From an uncultured Saprospiraceae bacterium (GTDB lineage: Bacteria > Bacteroidota > Bacteroidia > Chitinophagales > Saprospiraceae), in NCBI GenBank assembly GCA_937872405.1, contig CALMSP010000106.1, positions 1 to 33,071 of the forward strand: 33,071 bases of DNA, given 5' to 3'. Shown piece by piece: positions 7,551 through 16,116 of the stretch (position 1 is the first letter of the stretch; every line of letters begins with the position of its first letter). A program made the position numbers and the translations under genes. Below the pieces are notes generated by a model. The model made no database searches. It was not told the origin of the DNA and was given only the letters and a program-made list of their open reading frames with translations.

Positions 7551-9680
7551 ATGGACTTCGACACGAGCAACATCAGAAACGTAGCTTTATTCGGACACCC
7601 GGGTTCGGGCAAAACGACTTTCTCAGAAACCATGCTATTTGAGGCAGGCGCCATCAATAGGCGTGGCAAGGTAGAAGACCGCTCAACGGTATCGGACTAC
7701 ACGGATCTGGAACATGAGCGTGGCAATTCGATTTTTAATACCATGATGCACGTAACCTGGAAGGATTCTAAAATTAACATTATTGACACACCGGGGTTTG
7801 ATGACTTTGTAGGGGAGGTGATTGCAGCAATGAAGGTAGCGGATACAGCAGTGATGCTGCTAAATGCCAAAAGTGGCGTAGAAGTGGGTACCGAACTCAT
7901 CTGGGAATATGTGGAAAAGTTCAAAACGCCTGCATTGTTCGTCATCAATCAGGTGGATCACGAAAAATCAGATTTCGATACCACCCTGGAGCAGGCGCAG
8001 GCGCGCTTTGGGCATAAGATGATCCCACTTCAGTATCCGCTGAATCAGGGGCCTGGTTTTAATAAAATTGTAGATGCACTGCGAATGGTGATGTACGTCT
8101 TCCCAGCCGATGGTGGCAAACCGGAAAAGCACCCTATACCCGACAGCGAAATGGCGCGCGTGAAAGCAATGCACAATGCCTTAGTGGAGGCCGCCGCCGA
8201 AAACGATGAAGGCCTCATGGAACGCTACTTCGAGCAAGGCGAACTGTCGGAGGAAGAGTTGACAAAGGGCTTACGCATTGCTATTGCCCACCAGGAAATT
8301 TTTCCTGTATTTTGCTGTTCTGCTATCAATAATATGGGCAGCGGGCGCATTATGGGTTTTATCAATGATATATGCCCAGCGCCGTCGGATCGGCCAGCAG
8401 CCGAACTGGATGGTGGCGGCACATTAGCCTGTAGTTCTACTGGCGACGCCACGGTATTTATTTTCAAAACAGTATCCGAACCGAAGGTAGGCACACTCTC
8501 TTATTTCAAGGTATATTCAGGAAAGTTGCACAGCGGTGATGAACTCATCAATGCGCACAATCGCAACAGCGAGCGCTTCGGATCTATTTATCTGGCAAAT
8601 GGTAAAGACCGCGAAGCTGTTAATCATTTGTATGCAGGTGACCTCGGTGTAACGGTTAAATTAAAAAATTCACATTCTAATAACACTTTGAATTCCAGGG
8701 GGGTAGATCGAAAAATAGAGCCAATGCACTTCCCCGACCCGCGCATACGGGTAGCCGTAGATCCGCCCAGCAAAGCAGAAATGGAAAAACTTATGAAAGC
8801 GCTTCATACTATTGCCGAGGAAGACCCAACGCTCATTGTAGAACAATCCAAAGCACTCAAACAAACTATTTTGCATGGACAGGGGCAGCTGCACCTCGAT
8901 TTGATCCGGCATCGGATTGAAATGGTGCACGGCGTAACGATGGAATTCATCAAACCGCGTATTCCTTACCGCGAAACCATCACCAAAGCATCGGATACAC
9001 AATATCGCCACAAAAAACAATCAGGTGGTGCCGGGCAGTTCGCAGAAGTACATATGCGTATCGAACCCTACTATGACGAGATGCCCGACCCGGCTGGGCT
9101 GACCGTGAAAGACCGCGAAACCGATAACTTGCCTTGGGGGGGGAAACTCGTCTTCTATTGGTGCGTAGTGGGCGGCTCTATTGACAAGCGCTTCTCCAAT
9201 GCCATCAAAAAGGGTATTCTTCAAAAAATGGAAGAAGGACCACTCACCGGTTCGTATTGCCAGGATATTCGAGTCAGTATATACGATGGTAAAATGCACC
9301 CCGTGGACTCTAACGACATGGCGTTCATGTTAGCTTCTATTCAAGCCTTCCGGCAAGCCTTTGAAAATGCTGCCGCACAGATATTGGAACCTATTTATGA
9401 TGTGGAAATTCTTTGCTCGGATGAAGTTATGGGGGAAATTATGGGGGATCTACAAACGCGCCGTGCTATTATACAAGGGATGGAAGCCGAAGGGCATTAT
9501 CAAAAAATAATGGCTAAAGTACCCTTGGCGGAGTTGTATCAGTATTCTTCTACCTTGCGCTCGCTGTCGCAAGGGCGCGCAAAATTCTCCCAACGCTTTA
9601 CAGAATACAGCCCCGTACCATCTGATATTCAGATGCGCTTAATTGAAGCACACAAAACAGAAGAAGCAGAGGTCGGATAA
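7551..9680 (+). CDS. Elongation factor G paralog (EF-G2-like) with altered GTPase motifs
   Basis: The 709-residue protein has the five-domain EF-G architecture: an N-terminal G domain (about 1-280), a beta-barrel domain II, and the domain III-V region, which includes a domain IV segment with QSGGAGQFAEV. It is not a canonical translocase. The P-loop is present (G15-H-P-G-S-G-K-T), but the switch I motif reads RGNS instead of RGIT, G3 reads DTPGFDD (79-85) instead of DTPGHVD so the catalytic histidine is a phenylalanine, and G4 reads NQVD instead of NKxD. Bacteroides has an EF-G paralog (EF-G2) that supports elongation without GTP hydrolysis during carbon limitation; this protein may be its counterpart. 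It stands alone in its transcription unit and converges on lpdA. A ribosome-protection or recycling role remains possible. Confidence 0.8.
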   Translation: MDFDTSNIRNVALFGHPGSGKTTFSETMLFEAGAINRRGKVEDRSTVSDYTDLEHERGNSIFNTMMHVTWKDSKINIIDTPGFDDFVGEVIAAMKVADTAVMLLNAKSGVEVGTELIWEYVEKFKTPALFVINQVDHEKSDFDTTLEQAQARFGHKMIPLQYPLNQGPGFNKIVDALRMVMYVFPADGGKPEKHPIPDSEMARVKAMHNALVEAAAENDEGLMERYFEQGELSEEELTKGLRIAIAHQEIFPVFCCSAINNMGSGRIMGFINDICPAPSDRPAAELDGGGTLACSSTGDATVFIFKTVSEPKVGTLSYFKVYSGKLHSGDELINAHNRNSERFGSIYLANGKDREAVNHLYAGDLGVTVKLKNSHSNNTLNSRGVDRKIEPMHFPDPRIRVAVDPPSKAEMEKLMKALHTIAEEDPTLIVEQSKALKQTILHGQGQLHLDLIRHRIEMVHGVTMEFIKPRIPYRETITKASDTQYRHKKQSGGAGQFAEVHMRIEPYYDEMPDPAGLTVKDRETDNLPWGGKLVFYWCVVGGSIDKRFSNAIKKGILQKMEEGPLTGSYCQDIRVSIYDGKMHPVDSNDMAFMLASIQAFRQAFENAAAQILEPIYDVEILCSDEVMGEIMGDLQTRRAIIQGMEAEGHYQKIMAKVPLAELYQYSSTLRSLSQGRAKFSQRFTEYSPVPSDIQMRLIEAHKTEEAEVG

Positions 9681-9697
9681 TAAGAAACGTAGGCAAT

Positions 9698-9740
9698 ATG
9701 GCGTGTTGGAATGCTTCTATGAAACAACCCAACACGCCAT
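9698..9740. terminator. Bidirectional terminator between convergent genes
   Basis: ATGGCGTGTTGG (9698-9709) and CCAACACGCCAT (9729-9740) form a perfect 12-bp stem with a 19-nt loop, located between the stops of the EF-G paralog (9680) and lpdA (9753). Position and perfect symmetry fit a shared terminator. The T tract is weak on the plus side (CCCAATCTTT). Confidence 0.75.
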
Positions 9741-9752
9741 CCCAATCTTTAA

Positions 9753-11156
9753 TTATATGTGCAAAGCCCGATTGTCGGTAGCAGCCAGTGCCGCTTCTTT
9801 GAAGGCTTCCGTGTAGGTGGGGTGGGCATGGCTCATGCGTGCTACGTCTTCAGCAGAAGCCCGGAATTCCATGAGTGCTACCGCTTCGGCAATCATATCA
9901 GCAGTGCGCGCACCCACCATATGTACGCCAAGCAGTTCGTCGGTTTCTTTGTGCGCAATTACTTTTACCAGCCCATCTAAATCCATACTGGCGCGTGCAC
10001 GACCAAGGGCTTTGAATGGAAATTTACCGACTTTGTAAGGAATGCCCGCCTCCTTGAGCTGTTCTTCGGTATGACCAACGCCAGCGACCTCGGGCCAAGT
10101 ATAAACCACCCCTGGAATCAGGTTATAATTGATGTGTGGATGTTGTCCAGCGATGGTTTCAGCCACAAAAACCCCTTCTTCTTCTGCCTTATGCGCCAAC
10201 ATTGCTCCTACAATGACATCGCCGATAGCGTACACACTCGGTACAACCGTTTCCAAATGCTCATTAACCGGAATCCGGCCTTTTTCATCCGTTTGAATGC
10301 CTATATTTTCCAAGCCAAGCTTATCGGTGTAGGGCCGGCGTCCAATAGCTATCAAGCAATAATCGGCTTCTAAATCAAATGTGCGATCCGAATCACGCTC
10401 TTGTACGGTCACTTTTACGCCTTTTTTATCCGTCGTAACATTCGTCACCATGTGGCGCAGGTGAAACTTCATGCCTATTTTTTTCAAGGATTTCATCAAT
10501 TCTTTACTACAATCGGTATCCATACCAGGCAATATTCGGTCGAGGTATTCTACCACTTCAATCGCTGTACCAAGACGCCCGAAAACCGAACCTAACTCCA
10601 GCCCAATAACGCCACCGCCAATAATAACCATGCGCTTCGGCACGGATTCTATATTGAGGGCTTCGGTAGAAGTGATGATACGCTTTTTATCATAATTAAA
10701 ATTTGCGGGCACAATCGGCTTCGATCCAGTAGCGATAATAACTTTGCTCGTTTGGATGGATTCTGTACTGCCATCTTGTTTGGCAATTTGGATAGTATTG
10801 GCATCTACGAAAGAACCGTGCCCGTGAAATACATCAATTTTATTTTTTTTCATTAAAAAATCAACACCTTTGACGTTTTGTTCCACCACGTCGTTCTTGC
10901 GTTTGATCATCTGAGGCATGTTCACTCGGAGGTCTTTGAGTTCGATACCATGAGTAGCGAAACGCTCGTGCGCGGCATGGTAGTGCTCAGAAGAATCGAG
11001 TAGTGCCTTCGAGGGGATGCATCCTACGTTAAGGCAGGTGCCGCCCAACGTATTGTACCGCTCAATAATTGCTACTTTCATACCCAATTGCGCTGCCCGA
11101 ATAGCCGCCACATAGCCTCCTGGCCCCGAGCCAATGACTGTTACATCGTATTTCAT
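9753..11156 (-). CDS. lpdA: Dihydrolipoyl dehydrogenase (E3)
   Basis: This FAD enzyme reoxidises the dihydrolipoyl groups of 2-oxoacid dehydrogenase complexes or the glycine cleavage system and passes electrons to NAD+. The 467-residue length is typical. The FAD motif GSGPGG starts near residue 9. The redox-active pair C41/C46 lies in GGTCLNVGCIPSK, the NAD motif is GGGVIGLELG, and YAIGD precedes the FAD ribityl site. The C-terminal dimer-interface catalytic motif HAHPTYTE is intact. It is the last gene of a minus-strand run (gpx, holB, ricT, lpdA) but is separated from ricT by 115 bp, so it may have its own promoter. No E1 or E2 gene is nearby. Confidence 0.95.
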   Translation of the reverse strand: MKYDVTVIGSGPGGYVAAIRAAQLGMKVAIIERYNTLGGTCLNVGCIPSKALLDSSEHYHAAHERFATHGIELKDLRVNMPQMIKRKNDVVEQNVKGVDFLMKKNKIDVFHGHGSFVDANTIQIAKQDGSTESIQTSKVIIATGSKPIVPANFNYDKKRIITSTEALNIESVPKRMVIIGGGVIGLELGSVFGRLGTAIEVVEYLDRILPGMDTDCSKELMKSLKKIGMKFHLRHMVTNVTTDKKGVKVTVQERDSDRTFDLEADYCLIAIGRRPYTDKLGLENIGIQTDEKGRIPVNEHLETVVPSVYAIGDVIVGAMLAHKAEEEGVFVAETIAGQHPHINYNLIPGVVYTWPEVAGVGHTEEQLKEAGIPYKVGKFPFKALGRARASMDLDGLVKVIAHKETDELLGVHMVGARTADMIAEAVALMEFRASAEDVARMSHAHPTYTEAFKEAALAATDNRALHI

Positions 11157-11271
11157 ATGGTATTACGCAGTTTGTTATGCTAAAGATTAATTGCGCACAA
11201 GTGCCTAAAAATCAATTATTTGTGTTTGAAAGTGATGTAGTTATTCATCAACACATCACTTTACTAAACGC

Positions 11272-12624
11272 TTATGTCTTCTTCCGGTTGTCTCGATTGC
11301 GTCTATTTTTAGAACGGCGATTTCGATTATCCGATTGGCCGTCGGGTTTGTCCGGTCTGGGCGGTGGCGCTGATTCGGATTTAGGAGCAGCAGCTTTAGG
11401 TAACTGCCCTTTCTGCGGTTGCTGATTCGTTTGTGGCTGCTCGCGTCCTTTGCCCGTTGCCCCGTCGTTGTTGTTATTACGTTTTTTCTTGCGCTTTTTG
11501 CGTCGTTTTTCATCCGGCAATTCGATAGCACCAGTCACATCTTCGAAGTCCATTGTGGCGTCCTCGTCGTCTGGATTAGCGGTAGGCAGCTGCACCAGTA
11601 CACCCTCGCCTAAGTCGTCGGGTTTCTCGCCAGCGTCATTTTTTTCTTTGATGGCTTTTACCTGTGCCAAGGAGAGGGTATAAATTTTGCCGCGTCCTTG
11701 CTCGTGTTCAAAAACATAGAACATCAAGCCTTTAAAAATATCGGTTTTGAATAATGTAGCAGCACCTGCCTTCGTGTAGAGTTTTTCGGCCTTTTCAGGA
11801 AAGTGCTCCAAAGCATCCAGATAAATATCTAATTCATAATTTAGGCAGCATTTGAGGCGCCCGCATTGCCCAGACAGCTTGGCTTGATTGATGGCAAGAT
11901 TCTGATAGCGGGCTGCAGCAGTTGATACCGATTTGAAATCGGTAAGCCAGGTAGAGCAGCATAATTCGCGCCCGCAAGAGCCAATGCCGCCAATGCGCGC
12001 CGACTCCTGCCTCGCCCCGATTTGCCGCATTTCAATTTTTACACGAAATTCTTTCGCATAATGCCGGATTAGCTCTCGGAAGTCCACTCGACCGTCGGCC
12101 GTATAATAAAATGTTGCCTTACGCTGGTCGCCTTGAAATTCTACATCACCAATTTTCATATCCAACCCCAGTGTTTGGGCAATCGCGCGCGCGCGTACCA
12201 TCGTTTCTGCCTCCAGGTTGCGGGCTTCCTGTAGCTTTTCCAAGTCGCGCTCATTGGCTACTCGCAGCACCGTGTGCAACACCGTATCCGGATTGACGCG
12301 CTTTTTTTTCATTTGCAGACGCACCAATTCGCCCGACAGCGATACCCGCCCAACATCATAGCCGGTGCCGGTTTCTACTACTACCATCTCGCCGGTAGCT
12401 GCCTGCGCGTATTCATGATTGCGAAAGAAACTTTTGCGAGCGCCATTTTTAAAACTCACTTCTACAATATCGAACGGATCGGTATCTTGTAAATCCATTT
12501 CCGCTAACCAATCGTAAGTATTCAACCGATTGCAGCCGCCAGAGGCGCAACCGTTAGAAGAGCAGCCACCTCCGCAGCCGCCCGATTTGCCATTTTTACT
12601 AACAGAACATCCTGTACAAGCCAT
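11272..12624 (-). CDS. ricT: PSP1/RicT (YaaT) family regulatory protein with basic C-terminal tail
   Basis: The 450-residue protein has a PSP1 C-terminal domain in its middle and the diagnostic cysteine signature GIGSCGRELCC followed by QCGRLKCCLNYE. In Bacillus, RicT (YaaT) forms an iron-sulfur-containing complex with RicA and RicF that steers RNase Y processing; a comparable RNA-related role is a reasonable guess here but unproven. The N-terminus is unusually Cys/Gly-rich (six cysteines in the first 31 residues), and the last 90 or so residues are a low-complexity Lys/Arg/Asn/Pro tail that is probably disordered and may bind nucleic acid. It lies 125 bp downstream of holB on the same strand, the same order as holB-yaaT in Firmicutes. 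Confidence 0.85.
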   Translation of the reverse strand: MACTGCSVSKNGKSGGCGGGCSSNGCASGGCNRLNTYDWLAEMDLQDTDPFDIVEVSFKNGARKSFFRNHEYAQAATGEMVVVETGTGYDVGRVSLSGELVRLQMKKKRVNPDTVLHTVLRVANERDLEKLQEARNLEAETMVRARAIAQTLGLDMKIGDVEFQGDQRKATFYYTADGRVDFRELIRHYAKEFRVKIEMRQIGARQESARIGGIGSCGRELCCSTWLTDFKSVSTAAARYQNLAINQAKLSGQCGRLKCCLNYELDIYLDALEHFPEKAEKLYTKAGAATLFKTDIFKGLMFYVFEHEQGRGKIYTLSLAQVKAIKEKNDAGEKPDDLGEGVLVQLPTANPDDEDATMDFEDVTGAIELPDEKRRKKRKKKRNNNNDGATGKGREQPQTNQQPQKGQLPKAAAPKSESAPPPRPDKPDGQSDNRNRRSKNRRNRDNRKKT

Positions 12625-12749
12625 ACCTTACAATCTGTTTTGAATCGCTTTATAATAAATTGGGCATTTCTGTGCGAATTTTATTTAAAAAAATTAACAA
12701 AAACAACATTCGCTAAATAAATTATTCGCCTTTATATAATATTCATCGC

Positions 12750-13886
12750 TTACCGCTTGGCAATGCGCACGGCGGTGGCGGTTTTCTGTTTTAAAATTTT
12801 ATGTACATGAATAGACGCATCCAAGAATAGCACTTTCGGATTAGCGTTTCGCTCTACCGCAAAGGCACAATCGTTGATAATGTTGGATAATTGTTCCACC
12901 TGCTCCAACTGTATGATTGTCAGCAGATTCTGAGCGGTAGCCAATTCATTGGGGCGAAGGCGCACATGCCCGTCACCTGTGAGTTTGAGCAATAGGTATT
13001 CGCGCAGAAAATGCAGGGCGTAACGCAAAAAATGCTTCTGGCTTTCGCGGCCGAGGTTGGCAAATTTTTCTGTCCAGGTCACTATTTCCAAGCCATTGCC
13101 TTTGTAGCATTTGCGAAGCCAATCAAGAAAAAGGCTGGCGTGGTCGTTCTCTTCCAAGCCCAGTATTTGTAGGGCTTCATTAAAATTGCCGGCCGCCAGA
13201 TAGGCTGCGGTTTCGGCTTGTGGGCGCGACACGCCTTTGCGTTGCATCAGCCCTTCGACCACTTCTTTGTCTTGTAAAGGATTGATTTTCAGTAGCTGAC
13301 ATCGGGATAGAATAGTATTGAGAATCAATTCTGATTGTTCGGCTACTAAAATGAAAATCGTATTCGCTGGGGGTTCCTCGATGATTTTCAGTAGGCGGTT
13401 GCCCTCCTTGCCCAAGTATTCCGGTAGCCACTGGATGAGTATTTTATAGTTGCCTTCGAAGGTTTTGAGGCTCAATTTTTTGACAATATTGACGCATTCC
13501 TCTTTGGTGATGTTTCCCTGCTTGTTTTCGGCGCCGATGAGTTGCAGCCATTCATGTACATCCAGGTAGGGGTTGTTGAGCAGTGCGGTGCGCCATTGTA
13601 CCAGAAAGTGATCGCTGATCGCATTGGTGCCTACAGTTGGAAAGGAAAAATGGATATCTGGATGGATAAGTCGTGCTGCCTTAGTGCATTGCGTGCATTG
13701 CCCGCAGGCGTCGTCGTCGCTGCGGTGGTTGCAGAGAAGATACTGCGCCAGCGCCAACGCCAAAGGCAGATGGCCACTACCGGGTGTACCCAATAGCAGA
13801 AGCGCATGCGGCATACGGCCGCCCTGCACCACTTGCCGAAGCACTTGTTTGGCGTGTTGTTGACCAACAACTTCTGCAAATACCAT
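12750..13886 (-). CDS. holB: DNA polymerase III, delta' subunit
   Basis: This is the clamp-loader subunit that helps place the sliding clamp on DNA. The 378-residue protein begins with the AAA+ fold (VVGQQHAK, then MPHALLLLGTPGSG). The Walker A position reads GTPGSGHL (residues 33-40), with His where ATP-binding subunits have Lys; delta' in E. coli also lacks a working P-loop. A zinc module follows (YLLC, then CGQCTQC), then HPDIHFSFP, the sensor region EEPPANTIFILVAE and the SRC motif (ILSRCQLL). The C-terminal half is helical as expected. gpx lies 37 bp upstream in the same direction, and ricT follows. Confidence 0.85.
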   Translation of the reverse strand: MVFAEVVGQQHAKQVLRQVVQGGRMPHALLLLGTPGSGHLPLALALAQYLLCNHRSDDDACGQCTQCTKAARLIHPDIHFSFPTVGTNAISDHFLVQWRTALLNNPYLDVHEWLQLIGAENKQGNITKEECVNIVKKLSLKTFEGNYKILIQWLPEYLGKEGNRLLKIIEEPPANTIFILVAEQSELILNTILSRCQLLKINPLQDKEVVEGLMQRKGVSRPQAETAAYLAAGNFNEALQILGLEENDHASLFLDWLRKCYKGNGLEIVTWTEKFANLGRESQKHFLRYALHFLREYLLLKLTGDGHVRLRPNELATAQNLLTIIQLEQVEQLSNIINDCAFAVERNANPKVLFLDASIHVHKILKQKTATAVRIAKR

Positions 13887-13923
13887 ATTGTCATGTATTG
13901 CATGCTTGCATCACAGCACCGCT

Positions 13924-14400
13924 TCAGGCGTCAAGCCATTGTAGAATGGGTTCATCCAAAGGGCTGACAGAGGAGGGCAGGCTACGGACGAGGCGGCCGC
14001 TTTCGTCTAACAGGTATTTTTGAAAATTCCAACGCACCTCACTATCGGCTACGCCATTGCGTTCTTTTTGTGTAAGCCATTGATATACCGGATGTGCTTC
14101 AGAACCCTTGATTCTTATCTTCGTTGTCATCGGAAACGTAACACCGTACCGCAGGCTACAGAATGCTTGTATTTCTTGATCGCTGCCGGGTTCCTGTCCG
14201 CCAAAATCGTTGGAAGGGAAGCCCACAATGGTCACCTGATCCTGAAATTGCTCATACAATTCCTGTAGTTGTTGGTACTGTGGCGTGTAGCCGCACGCTG
14301 ATGCAACATTGACCACTATTATCTTTTTACCCGCCAAAAGGGCAAAATCTATGTCCTCGCCTTTGATTCCCCGTACCTTAAACTGGTGTATGGAATGCAC
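13924..14400 (-). CDS. Glutathione peroxidase-family (thioredoxin-dependent) peroxidase
   Basis: This 158-residue thiol peroxidase reduces hydrogen or lipid hydroperoxides. The catalytic tetrad is visible: C36 in NVASACGYT, Q69 in FGGQEPG, and W124-N125 in RWNFQKYL. A second cysteine, C81 (AFCSLRYGV), sits where 2-Cys GPx-like enzymes carry the resolving cysteine, so thioredoxin is the more likely reductant. The start is a GTG at 14400: an in-frame stop lies 12 bp farther upstream and no ATG is available, and GTG yields the normal family N-terminus (HSIHQFKVRGIKGEDIDF). It is divergent from the PTPS-like gene, with 142 bp between starts, and precedes holB. Confidence 0.9.
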   Translation of the reverse strand: MHSIHQFKVRGIKGEDIDFALLAGKKIIVVNVASACGYTPQYQQLQELYEQFQDQVTIVGFPSNDFGGQEPGSDQEIQAFCSLRYGVTFPMTTKIRIKGSEAHPVYQWLTQKERNGVADSEVRWNFQKYLLDESGRLVRSLPSSVSPLDEPILQWLDA

Positions 14401-14542
14401 GAATAATGATTTTTAAAAAATTCTACCGGTAAAAATACACTTTTTTTGGTTTGTATGGTCTTTTCAAGGGTATTGTTTTGCGGCAAATTGTAGCAACCTT
14501 CTGTCTGTTTTGATTGTTTGGCTTGCAAAATGAAGATACCAT

Positions 14543-14950
14543 ATGAGAGTTGCTGTTTTCAGAAGAGCGCATTTCAATGCAGCGCACCGACTGCACAATC
14601 CCAATTGGTCGGATGAAAAAAACCGAGACGTGTTTGGGCTTTGCAATAGCCCAAATTATCATGGGCACAACTACGAATTGGAGGTAAAAGTGAGTGGCGA
14701 AGTGGACCCCGATACTGGCTACCTGATTGATTTGGGGGTATTGAAGCAACTCATAGTCGAAGAAGTAGAGCTGCCTTTCGATCACAAAAATCTGAACTTA
14801 GATACAGAAGCGTTTCGACATTTGAATCCAACTGCTGAGCATATCTGCTATGTCATTTGGCAGAAGTTGCGCGCACGTTTGCCAGAGCGCTACGATTTGC
14901 AAGTGCGCCTGTACGAAACGCCCCGCAATTTTGTAGAGTATCCGGCATAA
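14543..14950 (+). CDS. 6-pyruvoyltetrahydropterin synthase/QueD-family enzyme
   Basis: The 135-residue T-fold protein has the zinc ligands H15 (AAHRLH), H40 and H42 (HGHNY), catalytic Cys C34, the FDHKNLN segment and the C-terminal ETPRNFVEY that binds the pterin ring. Known members act on 7,8-dihydroneopterin triphosphate, giving 6-carboxytetrahydropterin (queuosine, QueD) or 6-pyruvoyltetrahydropterin (biopterin-type cofactors). The cysteine motif is C-x5-HGH (CNSPNYHGH), the spacing of tetrahydropterin-type PTPS, rather than the C-x3-HGH of typical QueD. No other queuosine or folate gene is nearby, so the assignment between these roles stays open. It is monocistronic and ends at a strong hairpin. 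Confidence 0.85.
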   Translation: MRVAVFRRAHFNAAHRLHNPNWSDEKNRDVFGLCNSPNYHGHNYELEVKVSGEVDPDTGYLIDLGVLKQLIVEEVELPFDHKNLNLDTEAFRHLNPTAEHICYVIWQKLRARLPERYDLQVRLYETPRNFVEYPA

Positions 14951-14956
14951 AAAGGC

Positions 14957-14990
14957 CAACGGCTTCAGACATATTTGTTTGAAGCCGTTG
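14957..14990. terminator. Bidirectional terminator between PTPS-like gene and lipoprotein gene
   Basis: CAACGGCTTCA (14957-14967) pairs perfectly with TGAAGCCGTTG (14980-14990) over a 12-nt loop and is followed by ATTTTGAG on the plus side. On the minus strand the stem is followed by GCCTTTTT. Convergent genes end on both sides (14950 and 15018). Confidence 0.85.
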
Positions 14991-15017
14991 ATTTTGAGTG
15001 GGTTATGTTGTCGGATT

Positions 15018-15836
15018 TTAACGACGCCACCACACTTCAATACGTACAATGCGGGTTTCGCCGTTGGGCAGTGTCACTTGAGCGCGATTGTCGCAACTAA
15101 CGCCAAAGCCATAATCAATTACGAATGTATTGCCGTCGCGATTCACTTGGCGCATACCCTTGCCCACCCACCGGCAGTTAGCAGCTTTTACTAAGGGTTC
15201 TGTAATTTCCGAGCGGTAGGCCTTGCCTGCCCGATTGACGCCAGAAGCCGAACCCCTAATTTCAAACACATCATCAGAAATGCGGGGCGTGTCAGCGCCA
15301 GCTGTTTGTGTGTAGGTGTGCGTAGCTTGCAGATTGGCGGCAGCGCCGTCGGGGAAGGTAAGGGTGTGATTGAAGCTGCGGGTGAAAGAGCGGTTGCCAT
15401 TGTTCACCCAGTTGGCTGTACCCGTGATCTGTACACCATCTACCACATGATTCTCGAAGCTTACGGTTCGGGTAGCGCCGGTGTTGCGTGCTGGGGCACT
15501 CTGCACCACAATCACTTTACCACTCTTCACCCGCCCGCGCTGTGTCGTGCAGCTTTCGCCAAAATCAATCACAATTGTTTTCGGAAAAACATCTCCTACT
15601 GGCGTAGCTGTGCGTGTTGGGCAATTGCGCACTTCGATTTCATTATCCGCTAACCCGTTGGCTATGATTTCGTCAATTTCGTCGTCTATGTCCAGTACTA
15701 AGTCTTCTATCGCCGTCAAATCCTGTACCGTGCGAATGTTGGCATCATCTAAGGTATTGTCCGCATCTTTATTGCAAGCAGTAAAAACAAAGGATAAAGT
15801 CAGCAAGAACAGGAATAACATTACATACTTTTTCAT
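15018..15836 (-). CDS. Putative lipoprotein of unknown function
   Basis: The 272-residue product begins with a short basic N-terminus, a hydrophobic stretch and the lipobox FTAC followed by N-K-D (residues 18-24), so it should be cleaved by signal peptidase II and lipidated. The mature part starts with an acidic helix-like segment (residues 25-65), then a beta-rich domain with many Thr/Asn/Gly residues, paired hydrophobic strands and Cys residues at the start of strands (NCPTRT, SCTTQRG, NCRWVG, SCDNR). It ends in VWWRR. I do not recognise a family with a defined function. It is monocistronic, converges on the PTPS-like gene and is divergent from pyrR. Confidence 0.75.
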   Translation of the reverse strand: MKKYVMLFLFLLTLSFVFTACNKDADNTLDDANIRTVQDLTAIEDLVLDIDDEIDEIIANGLADNEIEVRNCPTRTATPVGDVFPKTIVIDFGESCTTQRGRVKSGKVIVVQSAPARNTGATRTVSFENHVVDGVQITGTANWVNNGNRSFTRSFNHTLTFPDGAAANLQATHTYTQTAGADTPRISDDVFEIRGSASGVNRAGKAYRSEITEPLVKAANCRWVGKGMRQVNRDGNTFVIDYGFGVSCDNRAQVTLPNGETRIVRIEVWWRR

Positions 15837-16103
15837 AGCAGATTAAAGTTTTTGGTGAAAAAATTAAAATAACAAGGTCAAGCTACCAGTAATTAGTAAC
15901 AATATTATTAACTTGTAAAAAGTTGATTTTCAATTTTTTAAAACAAGAAACAGTCAAAAAAGTGCCCAAGTTGACGTGTTTTAAGAAGGGGATTAGCATT
16001 TTTTACACTTAATAGACTATATCAAAGATGTAAGGTTTAATCCTTTTGAAAAAAAAATTGCAGATTACCATTTAGGATTGCCCACACTACGCCGGCTACT
16101 TGT

Positions 16104-16111
16104 TATCTTTG
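16104..16111 (+). promoter_or_regulatory. Bacteroidota -7 promoter box for pyrR
   Basis: TATCTTTG is a full match to TAnnTTTG. It ends only 5 nt before the pyrR ATG at 16117, so transcription would start at or very near the start codon. A possible -33 ATTG lies at 16077-16080 (spacer 23, longer than the usual 19). Confidence 0.5.
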
Positions 16112-16116
16112 CCCAA

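Noticed and set aside
11272..13900. Plus-strand ORFs opposite ricT and holB
   Set aside because: They mirror strongly supported minus-strand genes, have no family features, and have skewed composition typical of antisense frames.
16078..16116. Upstream TTG start extending PyrR by 13 residues
   Set aside because: The extension covers a full -7 promoter box and adds residues not expected in PyrR; the ATG at 16117 fits the family N-terminus.
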